From Sodalis sp. dw_96 (GTDB taxonomy: Bacteria > Pseudomonadota > Gammaproteobacteria > Enterobacterales > Enterobacteriaceae), in contig NZ_JAAVUT010000009.1 in the NCBI RefSeq assembly GCF_018449575.1, positions 1 through 64,000 of the forward strand: a stretch of 64,000 nt of DNA, written 5' to 3'. The notes beneath the pieces are model-generated. The model saw only the letters and a program-made list of their open reading frames with translations. It ran no database searches and was not told the origin of the DNA. Of this stretch, positions 59,816 through 64,000 are shown in pieces. A program made the translations under genes and the position numbers. How positions within the stretch are numbered: position 1 is the first letter of the stretch; each line of letters starts with the position of its first letter.

Positions 59816-60577
59816 TTAGCCGCGGGTGGCCTGTTGCATCAGCTGGCGCACCAGGTTCAACTCTTCCTGTGTATCCACGCCCAAACCCGGCACCTCTCTG
59901 GCCACCGCCACGTGAATTTTTTCACCGTACCAGAGTACCCGCAGCTGCTCGAGCATTTCTATTTGCTCCAGCCGGCTGGGTTGCCAGTCGACGTAGCGGC
60001 GGATAAAACCGGCGCGATACGCATAGATGCCGATATGGCGCAGGAAGGTATCGCCAATCTGCTCACGAGAATGCGTAAACCGTTCACGATCCCAGGGGAT
60101 CGGCGCCCGGGAAAAATAGAGCGCGTACCCTTTGGCATCCATCACCACTTTAACCGCATTTGGGTTAAAAGCCTCTTCCGCCGTGCGAATAGGCACCGCC
60201 AGGGTTGCCATACCCGCCTCGCAGTTCGCCAGATTGTCCGCCACCTGACGGATAATGACCGGCGGGATCAGGGGCTCGTCACCCTGCACATTCACCACGA
60301 TTTGGGAATCTTTGAATTGATAGCGTTCAATCACTTCCGCCAGACGTTCAGTACCGGAGTGATGATCGGCCCGCGTGAGGCAGACTTCCCCACCCGCCTG
60401 ACGGACCGCGTCAAACACACCGGCATGATCGGTCGCCACGATAACCCGTTCCGCTCCGGACTCCTGGGCACGCTCCATGACATGCACTACCATCGGCTTA
60501 CCGTTGATATCCGCCAGCGGTTTACCCGGCAAACGGCTGGATGCAAACCGTGCGGGGATAATAGCAACAAAACTCAT
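59816..60577 (-). CDS. kdsB: CMP-Kdo synthetase
   Basis: 253 residues from the ATG at 60577 (E. coli 248). Nucleotide loop [20 protein letters not shown] near 9-28, [12 protein letters not shown] near 98 with the metal Asp, and [10 protein letters not shown] near 234. It activates Kdo as CMP-Kdo for lipid A core assembly by WaaA. Its ATG overlaps the ycaR stop (ATGA). Same operon as msbA-lpxK-ycaR by strand, though a long gap separates lpxK from ycaR here. Confidence 0.98.
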   Translation of the reverse strand: MSFVAIIPARFASSRLPGKPLADINGKPMVVHVMERAQESGAERVIVATDHAGVFDAVRQAGGEVCLTRADHHSGTERLAEVIERYQFKDSQIVVNVQGDEPLIPPVIIRQVADNLANCEAGMATLAVPIRTAEEAFNPNAVKVVMDAKGYALYFSRAPIPWDRERFTHSREQIGDTFLRHIGIYAYRAGFIRRYVDWQPSRLEQIEMLEQLRVLWYGEKIHVAVAREVPGLGVDTQEELNLVRQLMQQATRG

Positions 60578-60756
60578 TGATTTGTCTCGTCCAGGGTCAT
60601 TGCGCGGGCCTCGCTTTCCAGCAGGACCGGTATACCGTCGCGAACCGGGTAAGCCAGGGCATCCGACTTGCAAATAAGTTCTTGTTTTTCTTTATTAAAA
60701 TAGAGCTTTCCATTACATACCGGGCACGCCACGATTTCCAGTAAACGGTGATCCAT
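60574..60756 (-). CDS. ycaR: UPF0434 protein YcaR
   Basis: 60 residues as in E. coli. A Trm112-like short fold: [14 protein letters not shown] at the start and [16 protein letters not shown] near the end. The role is not established. It is translationally coupled to kdsB. Confidence 0.95.
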   Translation of the reverse strand: MDHRLLEIVACPVCNGKLYFNKEKQELICKSDALAYPVRDGIPVLLESEARAMTLDETNQ

Positions 60757-61039
60757 ATTTCCTCCAGCTTACATAACCCGCTATGGGTTGATGGGGCTGA
60801 GAATAGCATAATGCGCCGCCGGGCGGGAATGGCTAGTGCCGGAATAGCAACGGAATAGTGCCGCAGTAGCGGTCGAGTGGCGTCGGGAGAGTGTCTAAAA
60901 CAGCCCCGGTCGACGCCGGTATGGTGATGGCAAAGCGCTGGAATAATGCTGAACAGTGTCGGCACATCACAAGCTTTAACATTTTACTGACAACTATCAC
61001 AACAGGAGGCCATATCTATCATATTTTGCAAAAAGGATA
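60757..61039. other. Region between ycaR and the small transcript
   Basis: 283 bases upstream of ycaR. It must contain the ycaR-kdsB promoter if the operon does not read through from lpxK. No ORF is supported. In E. coli ycaQ occupies this interval; no trace of it is seen. Confidence 0.5.
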
Positions 61040-61068
61040 TTGATCTCTCATGGTGAAGAGCGTACTAT
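61040..61068 (+). promoter_or_regulatory. Sigma-70 promoter, plus strand
   Basis: TTGATC, a 17-bp spacer and TACTAT give a good -35/-10 pair, predicting a start near 61075, inside the CRP site that follows. No annotated gene on this strand uses it. Confidence 0.6.
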
Positions 61069-61072
61069 TTTT

Positions 61073-61088
61073 TGTGAGCCACATCACA
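61073..61088 (+). promoter_or_regulatory. Consensus CRP binding site
   Basis: TGTGA-GCCACA-TCACA has both half-sites perfect. It overlaps the start of the upstream promoter (61040-61068), where CRP would repress. Its centre is also 61.5 bp before 61142, a start predicted by TAAAAT at 61130-61135, where CRP would activate as a class I site. Confidence 0.8.
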
Positions 61089-61115
61089 GTTTAAGAATTT
61101 AAGAGACAACCTGCC

Positions 61116-61166
61116 ATGAAAACAGTAAATAAAATCATTGCTTTGTTCGCTAATTTCAGCCGCTAA
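61116..61166 (+). CDS. Possible 16-residue peptide
   Basis: ATG to TAA encodes MKTVNKIIALFANFSR, a basic start followed by a hydrophobic middle, typical of tiny membrane-associated or leader peptides. The ribosome site is weak (AAGAGA, 10 bases upstream). It may be a chance frame in a small RNA. Confidence 0.35.
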   Translation: MKTVNKIIALFANFSR

Positions 61167-61185
61167 GCAAATAATACATCGCCTC

Positions 61186-61222
61186 TCGGCCCGATCATCT
61201 GATGATTGGGCCGATTGTTTTT
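61186..61222 (+). terminator. Intrinsic terminator of the small transcript
   Basis: A 13-bp stem TCGGCCCGATCAT/ATGATTGGGCCGA with one G-U pair and a CTG loop, followed by TTGTTTTT. The minus strand has no T-run after it. Confidence 0.88.
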
Positions 61223-61231
61223 CAGAGCCAG

Positions 61232-62239
61232 TCAATTGTTAGACACGACCCCTCGGCGATACTGCCTGATAAGCTGTTCAATGGGTGCCAGCAACCGTTC
61301 TTTATCCCCGTCCGGCAACCGGGCATTCACCGGAATATACCACCAGTTCTCCTGAGCAAAATCCCGGCATTTCACCGCGTCTTTTTCCGTCATCACCAGC
61401 ACCTGTCCCGGCGAAGTCAGGACAGATAATTGTTCGTGCCGATAGGACTGATGATCGGCAAAAGACACCTCCCTCACCGGCGCGACGCCCTTGGCACGCA
61501 GAGTGGCGAAAAAGCGCGGCGGATGGCCGATGCCCGCCATCGCCACCACCTGGGAAAGACTTTCGACGCTGCAGGTCTGTCCGCTCAAAAGATTGATAGC
61601 CTCCCCGGTCTGCAATTGCATCGGCACCTCACCCGGCAACGCCTGCCCGCCATTGGTGATTACCGCGCTAACGCTGTCTAGTCTATGAGCACGCTCGCGC
61701 ATCGGGCCGGCGGGAAGCCACCAGCCGTTACCGAATCGCCGCACGCCGTCAATGACTACCCATTCGATATCGCGGGCCAGCGCGTAATGCTGCAATCCGT
61801 CGTCGGTGATCACCACATCCAGGGTCTGCTGTTTCAGCAGGGCCGCCACTGCGTCCACACGGCGGGGTGATACCGCCACGGGTGCGCCGGTTCGCTGGAA
61901 AATCAGTACCGGTTCATCCCCCGCCTCCCCGGGAAGTGTTTTGTCATTCAACAGCAGCGGATACCGTGCGGCCCGGCCGCCATAGCCGCGGGACACGACG
62001 CCGACCCGCCATCCCCGTTGCTGTAAATGCGTCACCAGCCACAATACCACCGGTGTTTTGCCATTTCCGCCCGCCGTCAGGTTACCCACCACCACCACCG
62101 GCAACGGAAAACGCGAGGTCTTGCGCCAACCCAGGCGGTAGCTGGTTTTAACCACGGCGCTCACCAGCCCGTATAACCAGGAAAAGGGCAACAAAAGCCA
62201 GTACCAGTGCTCCCCGCCGAACCAGATGCGTTCAATCAT
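61232..62239 (-). CDS. lpxK: Tetraacyldisaccharide 4'-kinase
   Basis: 335 residues from the ATG at 62239 (E. coli 328). Membrane-associated P-loop kinase: Walker A-type [18 protein letters not shown] near 54-71, then VSRGYGGRA near 83 and [13 protein letters not shown] near 144. It phosphorylates the 4' position of the lipid A disaccharide precursor. Its start overlaps the msbA stop by 8 bases, coupling the two as in E. coli. Confidence 0.97.
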   Translation of the reverse strand: MIERIWFGGEHWYWLLLPFSWLYGLVSAVVKTSYRLGWRKTSRFPLPVVVVGNLTAGGNGKTPVVLWLVTHLQQRGWRVGVVSRGYGGRAARYPLLLNDKTLPGEAGDEPVLIFQRTGAPVAVSPRRVDAVAALLKQQTLDVVITDDGLQHYALARDIEWVVIDGVRRFGNGWWLPAGPMRERAHRLDSVSAVITNGGQALPGEVPMQLQTGEAINLLSGQTCSVESLSQVVAMAGIGHPPRFFATLRAKGVAPVREVSFADHQSYRHEQLSVLTSPGQVLVMTEKDAVKCRDFAQENWWYIPVNARLPDGDKERLLAPIEQLIRQYRRGVVSNN

Positions 62240-63983
62240 TGCGGAATTGCAGCCGGTAGAGTTGGGCATAGGCGCCTTTTTTAGCCAATAAATCCTCGTG
62301 CGACCCGCGTTCCACTATTCTGCCGTCTTCCACCACCAGAATTTCATCCGCTTTTTCAATGGTTGACAGCCGATGGGCAATCACCAGCGAGGTGCGGTTT
62401 TTCTGCAGCTCGTCCAGCGCTTTCTGTATGGCGCGTTCCGACTCGGTATCCAGCGCCGAGGTGGCTTCATCAAGGATCAGCACCGGGCAGTCCCGCAGCA
62501 ATGCGCGGGCAATGGCGATACGCTGTCGTTGCCCTCCCGAGAGCAATACGCCGTTTTCACCAATTACCGTATTCAGCCCATTCTCCATTTTTTCAATAAA
62601 ATCCATAGCATAGGCCATACGGGCGGCATCTTCGATTTCCGCCGCCGTGAACCGGTCTTTGCGGGCGTAGGCAATATTATTGGCGATGGTGTCATTAAAT
62701 AAGTGTACATTCTGCGACACCAGCGCCACCTGATCCCGTAACGACGGCAGGGTATATTCCCGCAAATCGTAGCCGTCCAGCAGCACCTGCCCTTCCTGCA
62801 CGTCATAAAAACGGGTCATCAAATTGGCGATTGTGGATTTGCCGGAACCGGAACGTCCTACCAGCGCCACGGTTTTACCCGCCGGGATGGTCAGATTGAT
62901 ATCCCGCAGCGAGGGTACATCGGTACCCGGATAAGAGAACGTCACATGGCGGAATTCAATATTTCCTTCGGCGCGTTCGACAACCCGGGTGCCTTCGTCC
63001 TTTTCCTTTTCCATATCCAGAATGGCGAACAGGGTCTGGCAGGCCGCCATGCCGCGCTGGAACTGCGCGTTAACGTTGGTGAGGGATTTCAGCGGGCGCA
63101 TCAGGGCAATCATGGATGAAAACACCACCGTGATGGTCCCGGCGGTGAGGTTTTGCATCACGCTGGGGAAACTGGCGGCATACAGCACGAAGGCCAGCGC
63201 CAGGGAAGCGATGAACTGGATCACCGGGTCCGATACCGACGCGGCGGACACCATTTTCATGCCCTGCTGCCGCATGCGGTTGCTGACATGGTCAAAGCGT
63301 TCGCTTTCCACTTTCTGGCCGCCGAAAATCAATACTTCTTTATGCCCCTTGAGCATCTGTTCGGCGCTGGTGGTGACCTGGCCCATGGTATTCTGCATGG
63401 TTTTGCTGATGTTGCGAAAACGCTTGGACACCTGGCGAATGGACATCGATACAATGGGCGCGATAACCACCAGGATCAAGGAGAGCTGCCAGCTGTAATA
63501 GAACATCATGATAAACAGGCCGATAATCGAGGCGCTTTCACGGATGACGGTTATCAGCGCGCCGGATGAGGACGAAGCCACCTGTTCCGAATCATAGGTA
63601 ATGCGCGACAAGAGCGTACCGGTGGATTGCTGATCAAAAAAGGACACCGGCATGCCCATCATATGGCTGAACAGCCGCCGGCGCATCTGCATCACCACCT
63701 TGCCGGATACCCATGCCACGCAGTAGCTGGAAACAAAGCCCGTCACCCCGCGTACTATCATCAGACCGATGACCACCAGGGGCATCCACACCAGGATTCT
63801 CGCGTTGGTCTTACCAAAACCTTCATCCAAAAGAGGCTTAAGCAGCGATAACATTAACGTATCACTGGCAGCATTAAGAATCAGCGCAATTGACGCGGCG
63901 ATCAAGCCGGTCTTGAAAGGGGAGATCATCGGCCAGAGGCGACGGAACGTCTGCCACGTGGAGAGATCTTTATCATTTAGCAT
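62232..63983 (-). CDS. msbA: Lipid A/LPS flippase ABC transporter MsbA
   Basis: 583 residues (E. coli 582). Six membrane helices (about 25-300) precede the nucleotide-binding domain: Walker [10 protein letters not shown] near 378, signature LLSGGQRQR near 481, Walker [13 protein letters not shown] near 502 and AHRLST near 538. It flips core-lipid A across the inner membrane. The gene is complete; only 17 bases lie upstream within the window. Confidence 0.98.
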   Translation of the reverse strand: MLNDKDLSTWQTFRRLWPMISPFKTGLIAASIALILNAASDTLMLSLLKPLLDEGFGKTNARILVWMPLVVIGLMIVRGVTGFVSSYCVAWVSGKVVMQMRRRLFSHMMGMPVSFFDQQSTGTLLSRITYDSEQVASSSSGALITVIRESASIIGLFIMMFYYSWQLSLILVVIAPIVSMSIRQVSKRFRNISKTMQNTMGQVTTSAEQMLKGHKEVLIFGGQKVESERFDHVSNRMRQQGMKMVSAASVSDPVIQFIASLALAFVLYAASFPSVMQNLTAGTITVVFSSMIALMRPLKSLTNVNAQFQRGMAACQTLFAILDMEKEKDEGTRVVERAEGNIEFRHVTFSYPGTDVPSLRDINLTIPAGKTVALVGRSGSGKSTIANLMTRFYDVQEGQVLLDGYDLREYTLPSLRDQVALVSQNVHLFNDTIANNIAYARKDRFTAAEIEDAARMAYAMDFIEKMENGLNTVIGENGVLLSGGQRQRIAIARALLRDCPVLILDEATSALDTESERAIQKALDELQKNRTSLVIAHRLSTIEKADEILVVEDGRIVERGSHEDLLAKKGAYAQLYRLQFRND

Positions 63984-64000
63984 TTAATTAACCAGCGCTT

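Larger units (their letters stand above)
61075..61222 (+). ncRNA. Candidate CRP-controlled small RNA (about 80 or 148 nt)
   Basis: A plus-strand promoter, a perfect CRP site and a strong terminator frame a short interval with no known gene. The transcript would be about 148 nt from 61075 or about 80 nt from 61142. It includes a 16-codon ORF in the longer form. The neighbours are all on the minus strand, so the terminator cannot serve them. Similarity to a known sRNA was not recognised. Confidence 0.5.

Overview
The window is chromosomal DNA of a gammaproteobacterium of the order Enterobacterales. From about 10 kb to the right edge, nearly every gene is an E. coli ortholog in the order of the 20-23 min region of the E. 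coli map, with matching lengths and regulatory sites. Protein divergence and the accessory content argue against E. coli or Salmonella. A Sodalis/Pectobacterium/Serratia-like relative is my guess; the sequence alone does not fix the genus.

Left part (1-10.1 kb) is AT-rich accessory DNA. Bases 1-1567 are the last genes of a P2-like prophage (end of U, then D, then ogr). They stop beside a tRNA-Lys whose 3' end faces the phage, so this is probably one prophage junction. Next come an AraC-family regulator, a DUF1883 gene, the conserved ymdF/wrbA/yccJ block (yccJ is frameshifted), and a decayed array of about twenty 18-bp repeats that reads as a hexapeptide. These are followed by a small membrane ORF, an Hha/YmoA-type gene, an unknown gene, iraP, and nac with a sigma-54 promoter and candidate NtrC sites, ending at serT. 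In E. coli serT and yccJ are separated by tens of kb of other genes, so this stretch replaces that segment.

Right part (10.3-64 kb) holds yccA-tusE-acyP-rlmI-hspQ-yccU-csgI-mgsA-helD-yccF-yccS-sxy-sulA-ompA-matP-ycbZ-fabA-rmf-pqiCBA-uup-rlmL-ycbX-zapC-pyrD-(EcsC-like gene)-pepN-pncB-asnS-ompF-aspC-gloC-ycbK-ldtD-mukBEF-cmoM-elyC-ycbJ-kdsB-ycaR-lpxK-msbA. The themes are envelope and LPS assembly (msbA, lpxK, kdsB, elyC, ldtD, pqiABC, ompA, ompF), chromosome organisation and division (mukBEF, matP, zapC, sulA), tRNA/rRNA modification (cmoM, rlmL, rlmI, tusE), translation (asnS) and core metabolism (pyrD, pncB, fabA, aspC, mgsA). The E. coli genes ssuEADCB, the elf fimbrial cluster and ycaQ are absent from their usual places.

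The most unusual items are the 18-bp hexapeptide repeat array (5775-6132) and a probable unannotated small transcript between ycaR and lpxK. The latter has a consensus CRP site, a sigma-70 promoter, a 16-codon ORF and a strong terminator. Two real genes too short for routine ORF calling, ymdF and rmf, were found by reading the minus strand.
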